Translations under genes and position numbers: made by a program
The notes under the pieces: generated by a model
Databases searched by the model: none
What the model was told of the DNA's origin: nothing
The model's input: the letters and a program-made list of their open reading frames with translations, nothing else
Source of the DNA: an uncultured Bacteroidota bacterium
GTDB taxonomy: Bacteria > Bacteroidota > Bacteroidia > Chitinophagales > Chitinophagaceae
Length of the DNA: 64,000 nucleotides
Direction: 5' to 3'
NCBI GenBank assembly: GCA_903887415.1
Contig: CAISPO010000003.1
Coordinates: 179,150-243,149 of the forward strand
Shown here: in pieces, positions 46,634 to 54,779 of the stretch
Numbering within the stretch: position 1 is the stretch's first letter
How the letters are laid out: every line of letters begins with the position of its first letter

Positions 46634-47821
46634 ATGGATACCACTTTATCAGATCAAATTGAGGCAATTAAAAGCCACATTGATATAGTGGATATTATCG
46701 GGCAATTTGAACGAATGAAAAAACGGGGCCGGGACTACTTTTGCAAATGCCCTTTTCATAATGAAAATACCGGGAGCTTTTCAGTAAGCCCGGCAAAAGG
46801 TATTTATAAATGTTTCGGGTGCGGGGTATCAGGGGATGCGATAAAATTTATTCAGGAAAGGGAAAAGCTGACCTATATAGAGGCAATGAAATGGTTAGCG
46901 GATTATTACCACCTGCCATTAGATGACAGCAGCCCCCGGACATACACGCGGCCCACACCCCGGAAGATCAGCAGACCGCAGCCCAATACCTCGCCAGCTA
47001 CTTTCATTTCAAAGGATATTTTTAATAAGTCATTGAGCCATTATAGCGACAATAATTTAATCACTTTCCTGCATACCCTTTTTGAGCCTTGCATTGTCAA
47101 TATGCTAATTGAGAAATATTATTTAGGCACATCAAAGTATTATCCGGGTGGGTGCATTTTTTGGCAGGTAGATGAATTGGGGAATATCCGCAGCGGCAAA
47201 ATAATGCCATACAGCCCCATTACAGGCAAGCGGGACAGGCAGGCAACCCCGGTTAGTAATTGGGTGCATACTGTCTTAAAAATGGATCCGTTTACCCTGC
47301 AACAATGCTTTTATGGGCAGCACCTGCTTTGCGAAGATACCAGCACACCCATTGCCATAGTTGAAAGCGAAAAGACGGCAATAGTAGCAAGTGTATTCAT
47401 TCCCTCTTTTATATGGATTGCATCAGGTGGTAAAGGGAATTTAACCCGTAAGAAATGCCAATGTTTAGCCGGGCGCAAAGTTGTGTTATTCCCCGACCTG
47501 GGGGCGGTGGAAGATTGGCAGTGGGTAGCCGGGGAATTATCCGACATTATCGATATAGAGGTAAACGATTTGCTACAAATAGCAGCGCCAGAATACCAAT
47601 TACCGGACAAATCAGACCTATGCGATTACCTGACCAGTGAAGCAGCCCGGACGGAATTAGTAAATGAGTTTAAGGCGGCACTGATTGAGCAAGCCCCGCA
47701 AACAATAAGCGAAGGGTTACAAATATGGTTGGACTTTTCAGATAAAGGATTGAGGCGCAAAGATTGTAGCCGGGCCTGTAATGAGATCAGGCAGGAATAT
47801 GATTTTGATATTGTAAGCTAA
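46634..47821 (+). CDS. CHC2 zinc-finger/Toprim-like DNA primase
   Basis: A 395-residue primase-like protein. The N-terminal CHC2 zinc finger (about 33-62) reads CKCPFHNENTGSFSVSPAKGIYKCFGCGVSGDAIKFI, with the Cys, His, Cys, Cys ligands intact. A linker rich in Pro/Arg/Thr follows (about 95-125). The C-terminal region (GGCIFWQVDELGNIRSGKIMPY..., IAIVESEKTAIVAS, IWIASGGKGNLTRKKCQCLAGRKVVLFPDLGAVEDW, DKSDLCDYL) has a Toprim-like acidic core: Glu in VESEKTA, Asp in FPDLGA, and DLCDYL. Such proteins prime replication of mobilisable elements and satellites, and here it would work with the upstream ATPase at the iteron region. No full helicase-primase fusion is present. Confidence 0.9.
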   Translation: MDTTLSDQIEAIKSHIDIVDIIGQFERMKKRGRDYFCKCPFHNENTGSFSVSPAKGIYKCFGCGVSGDAIKFIQEREKLTYIEAMKWLADYYHLPLDDSSPRTYTRPTPRKISRPQPNTSPATFISKDIFNKSLSHYSDNNLITFLHTLFEPCIVNMLIEKYYLGTSKYYPGGCIFWQVDELGNIRSGKIMPYSPITGKRDRQATPVSNWVHTVLKMDPFTLQQCFYGQHLLCEDTSTPIAIVESEKTAIVASVFIPSFIWIASGGKGNLTRKKCQCLAGRKVVLFPDLGAVEDWQWVAGELSDIIDIEVNDLLQIAAPEYQLPDKSDLCDYLTSEAARTELVNEFKAALIEQAPQTISEGLQIWLDFSDKGLRRKDCSRACNEIRQEYDFDIVS

Positions 47822-48118
47822 GTCCCTCAATAAGAATTATGATAACCAATTTTAAAATTATCTTTGAAAGGACTAAAACAAAGCAACTGAAAATAAATTA
47901 ACTGATAAGGGTATATACAATTTTGCGTTTAGCATTATTTCTTGTAGCGAAATCTGACAATTTTATACAAACAGAAGTAATAAGCGAAACGCTCACCAAT
48001 GCGTGGGCTTCGTTTATTTCTGTTTGGGCTTGTCAGAGCCTCGCTACGGATAGATGAATAACCCACGCAGTTTTTTTATGGGTAAATGGTGGCTTCTTAC
48101 CTCAATAAAACAAAAAAA
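47822..48118. other. Spacer between primase and cargo gene
   Basis: An imperfect inverted repeat around acaaacagaagtaataagcg (from about 47967) and cgtttatttctgtttg (about 48010-48025) folds into a long stem with an inner acgc/gcgt pair. It may be a terminator for the primase transcript. Nothing else is recognised. Confidence 0.4.
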
Positions 48119-49507
48119 ATGAAACACACATTAAAAACGGCGTGGATACTCTTTTTAAATTTCTTAGCGGTAAATGCTTATAGTCAAGAAATTAAAAACG
48201 ACCTTTCAAATATGCATCTGAAAGGTAACGTTAAGACTTTAACCAAAAAAAACTATACCGTAGATTATAAGTTTGGTAAAGAGCAAAAAACGCTTATTTC
48301 TATTTCTGAATTGAGTTTTAATACCAAAGGAAATTTATTGAGTGATATTGAATACTCCGCCTCCCAAAAGGTCAAATCGAAACGAGTTTTTAAATACGAT
48401 AAAGATGGCTTTGTTTCTGAAATTGATGATTTTGATAGTTATGGTAAACTTAACAATAAAATCAATTTCAACAATAATATTAAAGATCGGATTATTGAAA
48501 AGACTGAATACGAAAGCAGCGGAGAATTATCAAACAAAACTGTTTGTAATTACAATACTAATTGGGAACCTACAGAAATAAAGACTTATGGTACTGATGG
48601 TGCTTTACAATTCGCTTATGAATATTCCTATAAAGAGAATGTAAGCGCAATGCTTAATGACGGAACTATCCCTCTTCTAAGTCCTAAAGTCGGCAATGAA
48701 AAAAAGGAATGGAGTGGTTCAGATTACTTTGACGGGAAAATTGAAAAAAGTATTCCAACAGCCAATGGAACTGTTACTACCACAGAATACTATACAGATG
48801 GGAGTAGAAAAAGATTTATAACAACCCTCCATACAGCAACTGGTACGAAAACACTTACAGGAGAAATTTATAAAAGTCCCCAAAAAGGTTGGGTAATAAA
48901 TCACTATAATAACAGGGGGAATAAAGAGAGCACAATCTATTACAATTCCGATGGTAGTATCAATAGAACAGACGACCTTAGTAAATTGAAAATTGATAAA
49001 ACAATTGAAAATGGGAATTATATAAGCAATTTTACTTTTGATAAAGATGCAACCATTACACAAATAGATCAGTATCATGAAGATGAAAAACAACCAGTAA
49101 GCACAAATTATTTGTACTTTAATAATAAGAAGTTAATATTAAACGCAGGTATTGTGCCAATTATTTACAAATACGATACTGCCGGTTATCTTATTGAAGA
49201 GGGAATAATTAAAGGACAATGTAAGATAATATATGATTTTGAAAATGACATAAGTGGTAATATGATAAAGAGGATAGCACATGTATATAAAGACAACCAT
49301 CTACTATCTATGGATGCTGCTTTAGAAATACTATATCCTCCTTTATTGACAGGTAATGATGAAAATGAACAGGACGAAATAAAAGAAATAATAAAAAATT
49401 ACACCTACGATTCACATAAAAATATATTGGCAGAATTATATTTTGTAAATAAATTTGACAAACCAACCACGGTAAAAATTATAGAATCAACAATAGTATA
49501 TTACTAA
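48119..49507 (+). CDS. Secreted YD-like repeat protein, element cargo
   Basis: A 462-residue protein from ATG 48119, chosen because it begins the signal peptide (MKHTLKTAWILFLNFLAVNAYSQ). The mature part is built from short beta-hairpin repeats like YD/RHS or antigen wall-repeat units: FNTKGNLLSDIEYSA, YDKDGFVSEIDDFDSYGKL, YESSGELSNKTVCNYNTN, YGTDGALQFAYEYSYKE, YNSDGSINRTDDL, YDTAGYLIEEG, YDSHKNILAELYFV. The pattern is [YF]-[DN]-x-x-G-x-x-x-E. It lacks a T9SS sorting domain and the RHS core/toxin end. The DNA is strongly AT-rich, unlike the flanking chromosome. Function is unknown; as the only non-core gene it is the element's likely cargo. Confidence 0.78.
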   Translation: MKHTLKTAWILFLNFLAVNAYSQEIKNDLSNMHLKGNVKTLTKKNYTVDYKFGKEQKTLISISELSFNTKGNLLSDIEYSASQKVKSKRVFKYDKDGFVSEIDDFDSYGKLNNKINFNNNIKDRIIEKTEYESSGELSNKTVCNYNTNWEPTEIKTYGTDGALQFAYEYSYKENVSAMLNDGTIPLLSPKVGNEKKEWSGSDYFDGKIEKSIPTANGTVTTTEYYTDGSRKRFITTLHTATGTKTLTGEIYKSPQKGWVINHYNNRGNKESTIYYNSDGSINRTDDLSKLKIDKTIENGNYISNFTFDKDATITQIDQYHEDEKQPVSTNYLYFNNKKLILNAGIVPIIYKYDTAGYLIEEGIIKGQCKIIYDFENDISGNMIKRIAHVYKDNHLLSMDAALEILYPPLLTGNDENEQDEIKEIIKNYTYDSHKNILAELYFVNKFDKPTTVKIIESTIVYY

Positions 49508-49778
49508 TTGTCACTCCAACTAAACAAGACACAATTAGCGCACCCTATAGGACAACCCTTGCCAACAGTATTTTATGCCGCATTTGCAAAGTGTATAGGG
49601 TATGCAGCAGGAATTACCCACCCCTGCTAAAAAGGCTAAGGTACTCCCACAGCTTTTTTTATTATCTGCAATATATGATAAATCGCGTAGGGAGAAATGT
49701 CTCATACCATTTCAATGTTTGTAGTAAAAATGTCGAATAAAATGGCTGAAAGTATTGTCAATACTGAAAAGCCATGTG

Positions 49779-49832
49779 GTATTTGTTGCAATATTGTGGT
49801 ATTTGTCGGTTTATTTTGTCGTATTTGTTGCA
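49779..49832 (+). repeat. Three gtatttgt direct repeats at 20-22-bp spacing
   Basis: gtatttgttgca (49779-49790), gtatttgtcggt (49799-49810) and gtatttgttgca (49821-49832) are spaced two helical turns apart, on one face of the DNA, about 150-210 bp inside the right att site. They are candidate sites for an integration or excision accessory protein. Confidence 0.5.
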
Positions 49833-49940
49833 GGATAGAAAATCCGGGTAGATATTCGGTAAGTAGATCAGGGAAATGATTAAGAGAAATAAAGGATGAA
49901 CGATTCAAAATATACCCTAAAGTGTACCCCTACTAAAAAT

Positions 49941-49973
49941 AATAGGCTGCAATCTATTGATTTACAGCCTATT
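49941..49973 (-). terminator. Element-supplied terminator of tRNA-Gln
   Basis: aataggctg (49941-49949) pairs with cagcctatt (49965-49973). On the minus strand it lies 15 bases after the tRNA 3' end and is followed by attattttta. The analogous hairpins left of the element (42306-42330, 42391-42415) are the older versions. Confidence 0.75.
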
Positions 49974-49986
49974 ATGAAAATTCAAT

Positions 49987-49999
49987 GTAGTTCGACTAG
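49987..49999. repeat. Right attachment site (att) inside tRNA-Gln
   Basis: gtagttcgactag, identical to 42420-42432; 49988-49999 is the acceptor and T-stem 3' strand of the tRNA. Confidence 0.8.
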
Positions 50000-50058
50000 G
50001 ATTCGAACCTAGACTAACAGAGTCAGAGTCTGTGGTGCTACCGTTACACAATCGAACT
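49988..50058 (-). tRNA. tRNA-Gln (anticodon CUG)
   Basis: The minus strand folds into a 71-nt cloverleaf. Acceptor stem AGTTCGA pairs with TCGAACT plus discriminator A; D arm GTG-TAACGGTAG-CAC; anticodon stem ACAGA/TCTGT with loop CTCTGAC (anticodon CTG); T arm CTAGG-TTCGAAT-CCTAG. All stems pair fully. CCA is not encoded. Its last 12 bases and its terminator are supplied by the integrated element. Several degenerate partial copies flank it. Confidence 0.95.
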
Positions 50059-50451
50059 ATACGTTATTCTTAATATTTTTACTTCTTACTTCAAATTTCT
50101 TATCAGACTGACTTCAATCAATTTCTTATCAGAATGAGTCTGTGGTTCTATCGATACAATCGAACTATTCGGTATTCTTAATTTTTACTTCGTATTTCAA
50201 ATTTCTTATCAGACTGAGTCTGTGGTGCTACCGATACAATCGAACTGTTCGGTATTCTTAATTTTTACTTCGTACTTCAAATTTCTTATCAGACTGAGTC
50301 GGCGGTGCTACCGATACAATCGAATTGTTCTGTGCTACCACAACCGAACTCTTTATTTCGGAGTGCAATGTTAGCGCATTTTGCAAAAAAAGACAAAAAA
50401 ATAATTGCCTTCCCACGCACTGCGCCTATCTTTAGAGACACAAGAGGATAA
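50059..50451. other. tRNA upstream region and glycosyltransferase leader
   Basis: No gene. 50095-50351 is the tandem array of tRNA-derived units described separately; the last 100 bases precede the glycosyltransferase GTG start and include agagg 6-9 bases before it, a rare Shine-Dalgarno-like match in this window. Confidence 0.6.
50095..50351 (-). repeat. 80-bp tandem array of tRNA-Gln 5'-half units
   Basis: Three units begin at 50121, 50201 and 50281 with atttcttatcagactgagtc (unit 1 has agaatg). Each continues with the complement of the tRNA 5' half (tgtggtgctaccgatacaat, then cgaact) and about 35 bp of AT-rich leader (ggtattcttaatttttactt). A partial unit begins at 50095 and a remnant (tgctaccacaaccgaact) ends at 50350. 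On the minus strand each unit reads leader, acceptor 5' strand, D arm with a shortened loop, and a hairpin cagac-tca-gtctg in place of the anticodon arm. The intact tRNA has a similar leader. There are no unique spacers, so it is not a CRISPR. Confidence 0.8.
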
Positions 50452-52176
50452 GTGGAGCTAAAAACAAATACTGGCAGTAATCATCGGTTTGTGTTTATAT
50501 TGCTATGGCTGCTATGGGCTGCCATAGTTGTATCCTGCTGTTTGTACCTGTTTTCCAGTTATTCCGCTTTGGTCTCATGGTACCTGGGCCTCAACAATTG
50601 CTTCTACCATAGCCTTAGCTGGGGCTCAGATTTTTTCACGCCCGGCATCAAGTCAGATGGCAACATGTATTGCATCATCGCTATCGCCATAGCGTCTGCC
50701 GGGCTGTTTTTCATTATAAAAGGGCGAAAAAGCAAGCCAGGGGCATATCCTGTCCTTAAAACAAAGATTACCCGGCATGATCTGTTGCTGGTACCCGCAT
50801 TGGTCATAATTGCCTGTTTACTTTGGTACAAAGGAAACAGCGCTACCCTCACCGCCCACGATGAAATTTTCTCCGCTTTTTACTTCGCGGGTGCACATCC
50901 CTTCCAGGCTATATCATATTACATATTGCCCAATAACCACTTGTTTTTCAACCTGCTGAACGCTGTCTTATTCCACTCTTCCGCCGATAAAGTTATCACC
51001 GGAAGGTACATTTCTCTGTTCGCATATTGTGGCTTTATAATCGCCGTTTTTTATTGGTTTAAGGGCATTGTTAAAAACAACTGGCTTGTGTTGCTCATAA
51101 GCATAACGCTTGCCTTGCAGTGCCCCGTTTGGGGTTTTAGCTTCCAGGCACGCGGCTACGAGCTTTACCTCCTGGCTGGCTGGGGTATGGTCGGTTCCCT
51201 TTTTGCTTACCTGCGGGCTGCCCATCCGCGCTGGCTGCTCATTAACGTCGTCTGTTGTTCGCTGGGATACTTCAGTATGCCGTCGTTCCTGTACCTGCAT
51301 GCCGCTCAATTGTTGTTTGTGCTGTTGTACATGCTTTTCTACAAGACAAAGGAGGCCAGTTTCTGGATATACCAGTTTGCAGCGGCCGGTATTACCTACC
51401 TGCTATATCTGCCTGCGCTTTGCTTTTCAGGCCTCACAGCGCTTACCGCCAATAGCTATGTAGCACCTATGAGCGGGTTTAAGCAAAAAAGCACATGGGA
51501 TTTCATCCAATGGATGTGGGCTACATTCCAGTCTTATATAGAGCACATATTTTCAAACATTCATTTTGGCAGCGTTTCCTTTGATCTTGTTTTATACTTC
51601 GTTCCGCTACTGCTTTTGTTCAGAAGAAAGAATAAATCCAGCATACTATTTGGCACCTTCTACCTCGTGATGTGGCTCGTATTTTTCCTCCTGGCGATCA
51701 TTATGAAACGGCTGCCTTTCGAGCGTAACCTCATTATCCATTATAGCCTCACATTGGCGGGAGTGATATTAATGCTGGAATGGATAATCGTTTCTATTGC
51801 TCAAAAAACAAAGCTGCGACTTCCGCTCACCATACTATTTGCTGCTATAGTAACCTGCCTTTCGTTTCATTTTTTCCTCACCAACGATACCTTTATAAAA
51901 ACTACTCTTTACGAGCACGATATCAATCAAGCCTATAATGAACTAAGCGAGGGTCTGGACTATATACCGCCCGGCAGCACTGTAGCCTTTTCAGACGAAG
52001 GCTTTTTCTATCGTTATATCTGCATGAAGCATGGCTGCATAATAAGTAACTGCCCGTTGGGAAATGAAACATATTATGTGAAGGAAAATTACGAACAGCT
52101 ACCCACAGCCTTTACCGGCAAATACAAGCTGGCAAAACAGCTTGGTGATCATGCTATTTACAAGAAAGCGGATTAA
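50452..52176 (+). CDS. GT-C family (GT39/ArnT-like) membrane glycosyltransferase
   Basis: A 574-residue integral membrane protein with about 11-12 hydrophobic segments. The GTG 50452 start is supported by an agagg upstream and by the lack of any near ATG. The first large periplasmic loop has ATLTAHDEIFSAFYFAG (about 132-150) with the Asp-Glu pair that is the catalytic acidic motif of GT-C enzymes. YYILPNNHLFFNLLNAVLF follows, as in ArnT/PMT-like enzymes. The C-terminal soluble part (about 495-574; NQAYNELSEGLDYIPPGSTVAFSDEGFFYRYICMKHGC) lies outside the membrane. It probably moves a sugar from a lipid-phosphate carrier to an exported acceptor; donor and acceptor are unknown. It is convergent with fusA and reads away from the tRNA array. 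Confidence 0.78.
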   Translation: MELKTNTGSNHRFVFILLWLLWAAIVVSCCLYLFSSYSALVSWYLGLNNCFYHSLSWGSDFFTPGIKSDGNMYCIIAIAIASAGLFFIIKGRKSKPGAYPVLKTKITRHDLLLVPALVIIACLLWYKGNSATLTAHDEIFSAFYFAGAHPFQAISYYILPNNHLFFNLLNAVLFHSSADKVITGRYISLFAYCGFIIAVFYWFKGIVKNNWLVLLISITLALQCPVWGFSFQARGYELYLLAGWGMVGSLFAYLRAAHPRWLLINVVCCSLGYFSMPSFLYLHAAQLLFVLLYMLFYKTKEASFWIYQFAAAGITYLLYLPALCFSGLTALTANSYVAPMSGFKQKSTWDFIQWMWATFQSYIEHIFSNIHFGSVSFDLVLYFVPLLLLFRRKNKSSILFGTFYLVMWLVFFLLAIIMKRLPFERNLIIHYSLTLAGVILMLEWIIVSIAQKTKLRLPLTILFAAIVTCLSFHFFLTNDTFIKTTLYEHDINQAYNELSEGLDYIPPGSTVAFSDEGFFYRYICMKHGCIISNCPLGNETYYVKENYEQLPTAFTGKYKLAKQLGDHAIYKKAD

Positions 52177-52217
52177 CCAGGAACACGTATCCCCTATTAG
52201 CACTACACATAAAAAAA

Positions 52218-52238
52218 CCGCCCCGAAATTCGGGGCGG
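52218..52238 (-). terminator. Rho-independent terminator of fusA
   Basis: ccgccccg (52218-52225) pairs with cggggcgg (52231-52238) around aaatt; on the minus strand seven T follow directly. It may also serve the convergent glycosyltransferase gene. Confidence 0.9.
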
Positions 52239-52292
52239 CCTATATAAAAACAATCCAAATTACCAATTCCAAATACCTGATTCCATAAAGAA

Positions 52293-54434
52293 TTAAGCAG
52301 TCACCTTACCCTTGGTCTTAGCTACCACCTCATCCTGTATGTTACGAGGAGCAGCGGTGTAGTGGCTGAACTCCATTACTGAAGTGGCACGGCCTGAAGA
52401 CAGTGAACGAAGCTGTGTAACATAACCAAACATTTCGCTCAGCGGCACTTTTGCTTTTATCACCTGCAGGTTGTTACGGCTGTCCATACCTTCCAGCATA
52501 GCGCGGCGGCGGTTAAGGTCACCGGTCACATCACCCATGTACTGATCAGGCGTAGTTACTTCCACCTTCATTATCGGCTCCAGTATTACCGGCTTGGCTT
52601 TCTTACCTGCCTCACGGAAACCAGATTTAGCGCAAAGCTCAAACGACATACCATCAGAATCGACCTGGTGGAAAGAACCGTCGAATATACGCACCCTCAT
52701 ACTCTCTACAGGGAAACCAGCCAAAGGCCCGGTGCCCATAGACGCTTCAAAACCCTTCTGTATCGGGGCGATGAACTCACGTGGGATAGAGCCACCAAAT
52801 ATTTCGTTGATGAACTGGAAGCGGCCTTTACCTTCTGCAAGGAAAGCATCTTCAGCAGGTCCTATTTCAAAATAGATGTCTGCGAACTTACCACGGCCAC
52901 CCGTTTGTTTCTTATAGATCTCACGATGTTCTACCATCATGGTAAATGCTTCTTTATAAGCCACCATCGGTGCCCCCTGGTTGATCTCTACCTTGAACTC
53001 GCGACGCATACGGTCAACGATGATTTCCAGGTGAAGCTCGCCCATTCCGCTCAGGATGGTCTGACCGGTATCTTCGTCTGTTTTTACACGCAGCGTAGGA
53101 TCTTCCTCTACCAGCTTAGCGATTGCCATACCCATCTTGTCCACGTCTGCCTGCGTCTTAGGCTCTACAGATATAGATATTACAGGCTCTGGGATGAACA
53201 TGTTCTCCAGCATGATCGGGTGCTTCTCGTCGCACAGCGTATCACCGGTCTTGATTTCTTTAAAACCTACTGCAGCGCCGATATCACCTGCCTCGATGAA
53301 GTCGATTGGGTTCTGCTTGTTGGCGTGCATCTGCATGATACGGCTGATACGCTCGTTCTTACCAGAACGTACATTAAGCACATAGCTACCTGCATCCAGG
53401 TGGCCGGAATAGCACCGGAAGAACGCCAGGCGGCCTACGAACGGATCGGTCATGATCTTGAACGCAAGCGCTGCAAATGGCTCCTTCGCATTCGGGTGAC
53501 GCTCTATTTCTTCGCCGGTATCAGGGTTAGTACCCTTGATCGCTTCGATGTCCATAGGGCTAGGCAGGTAACGGATCACGCAGTCAAGCGCTACCTGTAC
53601 ACCCTTATTCTTATATGCCGATCCGCAAAGCATTGGTACAATGCTCAGGTCCAGGCAAGCTTTACGTACTGCTATATGTATTTCGTCTTCGCTGATGCTG
53701 TTCGGATCTTCGAAGAACTTTTCCATCAGTTGGTCGTCATATTCAGCTACCGCTTCTACCAGGTGCGCGCGCCATTCGTTCGCTTCGTCCACCATATCTG
53801 CTGGTATATCGATCTCCGTATACGTCATACCTTGGGTAGCATCGTCCCAAATGATACCCTTCATCCTGATCAGGTCCACAATACCCTTGAAACCATCTTC
53901 AGCACCAATAGGTAACTGCAGCGGCACCGATTTAGCGCCCAGCATGTCCTTCACCTGCTGCACCACCATCAGGAAGTCAGCACCCACGCGGTCCATCTTA
54001 TTTACGAAACCGATACGGGGAACCTTGTAACGGTTAGCCTGGCGCCATACAGTCTCAGACTGCGGCTCTACCCCATCCACTGCGCTGAACAAAGCCACAA
54101 GGCCGTCCAGTACACGGAGAGAGCGCTCCACCTCAATGGTAAAGTCCACGTGGCCGGGAGTATCGATGATATTAAATTTGTAGTTCTTTGATTCCGGCAA
54201 TTTTTTACCCTGTACGGTTGGGTAGTTCCAGAAGCAGGTAGTAGCTGCCGATGTGATCGTGATACCACGCTCCTGTTCCTGTGCCATCCAGTCCATCGTA
54301 GCTGCACCCTCGTGCACCTCACCTATCTTGTGGTTCACACCCGTATAATAAAGGATGCGTTCTGTCATTGTTGTTTTTCCCGCATCAATGTGGGCAGCGA
54401 TCCCGAAGTTGCGCTGTAAGAGTAGATCTGCCAT
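52293..54434 (-). CDS. fusA: Elongation factor G
   Basis: A 713-residue translational GTPase that drives ribosomal translocation. G1 is AHIDAGKTT (residues 14-22), the switch region [17 protein letters not shown]3 [21 protein letters not shown] and G4 [12 protein letters not shown]. Domain II follows near 300-410 and domains III-V contain [31 protein letters not shown] and the C-terminal [26 protein letters not shown]. Length is normal. It stands alone with its own promoter and terminator, whereas rpsL-rpsG, its usual operon partners, are 42 kb away on the other strand. It is the only fusA in view; other EF-G paralogues may exist. Confidence 0.97.
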   Translation of the reverse strand: MADLLLQRNFGIAAHIDAGKTTMTERILYYTGVNHKIGEVHEGAATMDWMAQEQERGITITSAATTCFWNYPTVQGKKLPESKNYKFNIIDTPGHVDFTIEVERSLRVLDGLVALFSAVDGVEPQSETVWRQANRYKVPRIGFVNKMDRVGADFLMVVQQVKDMLGAKSVPLQLPIGAEDGFKGIVDLIRMKGIIWDDATQGMTYTEIDIPADMVDEANEWRAHLVEAVAEYDDQLMEKFFEDPNSISEDEIHIAVRKACLDLSIVPMLCGSAYKNKGVQVALDCVIRYLPSPMDIEAIKGTNPDTGEEIERHPNAKEPFAALAFKIMTDPFVGRLAFFRCYSGHLDAGSYVLNVRSGKNERISRIMQMHANKQNPIDFIEAGDIGAAVGFKEIKTGDTLCDEKHPIMLENMFIPEPVISISVEPKTQADVDKMGMAIAKLVEEDPTLRVKTDEDTGQTILSGMGELHLEIIVDRMRREFKVEINQGAPMVAYKEAFTMMVEHREIYKKQTGGRGKFADIYFEIGPAEDAFLAEGKGRFQFINEIFGGSIPREFIAPIQKGFEASMGTGPLAGFPVESMRVRIFDGSFHQVDSDGMSFELCAKSGFREAGKKAKPVILEPIMKVEVTTPDQYMGDVTGDLNRRRAMLEGMDSRNNLQVIKAKVPLSEMFGYVTQLRSLSSGRATSVMEFSHYTAAPRNIQDEVVAKTKGKVTA

Positions 54435-54779
54435 TGTTTATGTTGTTAAAATCGTTTATCTTTTGAATTCGAGGTGCAAAGGTATGGGTTTAATGTGAAA
54501 AAAGGACAACTGTAAGATTGGGGAATTGTAAAATTTTGGTAATCAGCTTAGATGCTACTATTTGGCTTCAGTGGCTATGGCACACTTGTGCGACACATCT
54601 CTATTCTGCGTCATTACGGGTAGCCGTCATTTCAGGAAAAATAGTAATCACCGCTTATATCTGATAATTCATTAGCTATCCAAATCCACCTCCATCTTCG
54701 ATCTCTTTTCAACAATAAACTGGAAGTACATGCTATTGGTGCAATAATAATACACATTTTGCCATCGTACCCACAGGAT
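54435..54779. other. Intergenic region between fusA and the response regulator
   Basis: 345 bases. The part next to fusA holds its promoter; the rest shows no gene, RNA or clear terminator for the response-regulator transcript that reads into it. Confidence 0.5.
54477..54484 (-). promoter_or_regulatory. -7 box of the fusA promoter
   Basis: On the minus strand TACCTTTG followed by CAC is identical to the rpsL -7 region and lies 42 bp before ATG 54434. The -33 position holds only GTTG at a 22-bp distance, so that half is weak. Confidence 0.65.

Larger units (their letters stand above)
49508..49986. other. Non-coding right end of the element with repeats
   Basis: No convincing gene; two overlapping frames of about 60-70 codons on opposite strands (49697-49908) have no supporting features. 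The stretch holds a palindrome agtattg-t-caatact (49751-49765), three gtatttgt repeats (49779-49832), agtgtacccc (49921-49930) and the terminator at 49941-49973. Confidence 0.55.
42420..49999 (+). mobile_element. 7.6-kb integrative element in tRNA-Gln, bounded by 13-bp att repeats
   Basis: gtagttcgactag occurs at 42420-42432 and 49987-49999. The right copy is the 3' end of an intact tRNA-Gln gene; the left copy is a bare 12-nt tRNA end joined to an old tRNA terminator. This is the expected product of site-specific integration into a tRNA 3' end that restores the tRNA. Between the copies lie a tyrosine recombinase, an unknown protein, an excisionase-like HTH protein, a RepA-like ATPase, a CHC2 primase and a secreted cargo protein, all on the plus strand. 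No relaxase, coupling protein, T4SS or phage structural gene is visible. The set resembles replicative cores of mobilisable islands or phage satellites; classification is inference. Confidence 0.85.

Noticed and set aside
49697..49908. Overlapping 60-68-codon frames on both strands near the right end of the element
   Set aside because: No signal, domain or start context; the region is better explained by protein-binding repeats.
50095..50351. Possible CRISPR array
   Set aside because: Units repeat over their whole 80 bp without unique spacers, show tRNA similarity, and no cas gene is present.
52668..53915. 415-codon plus-strand frame across fusA
   Set aside because: Antisense to elongation factor G; the composition reflects the fusA codons.
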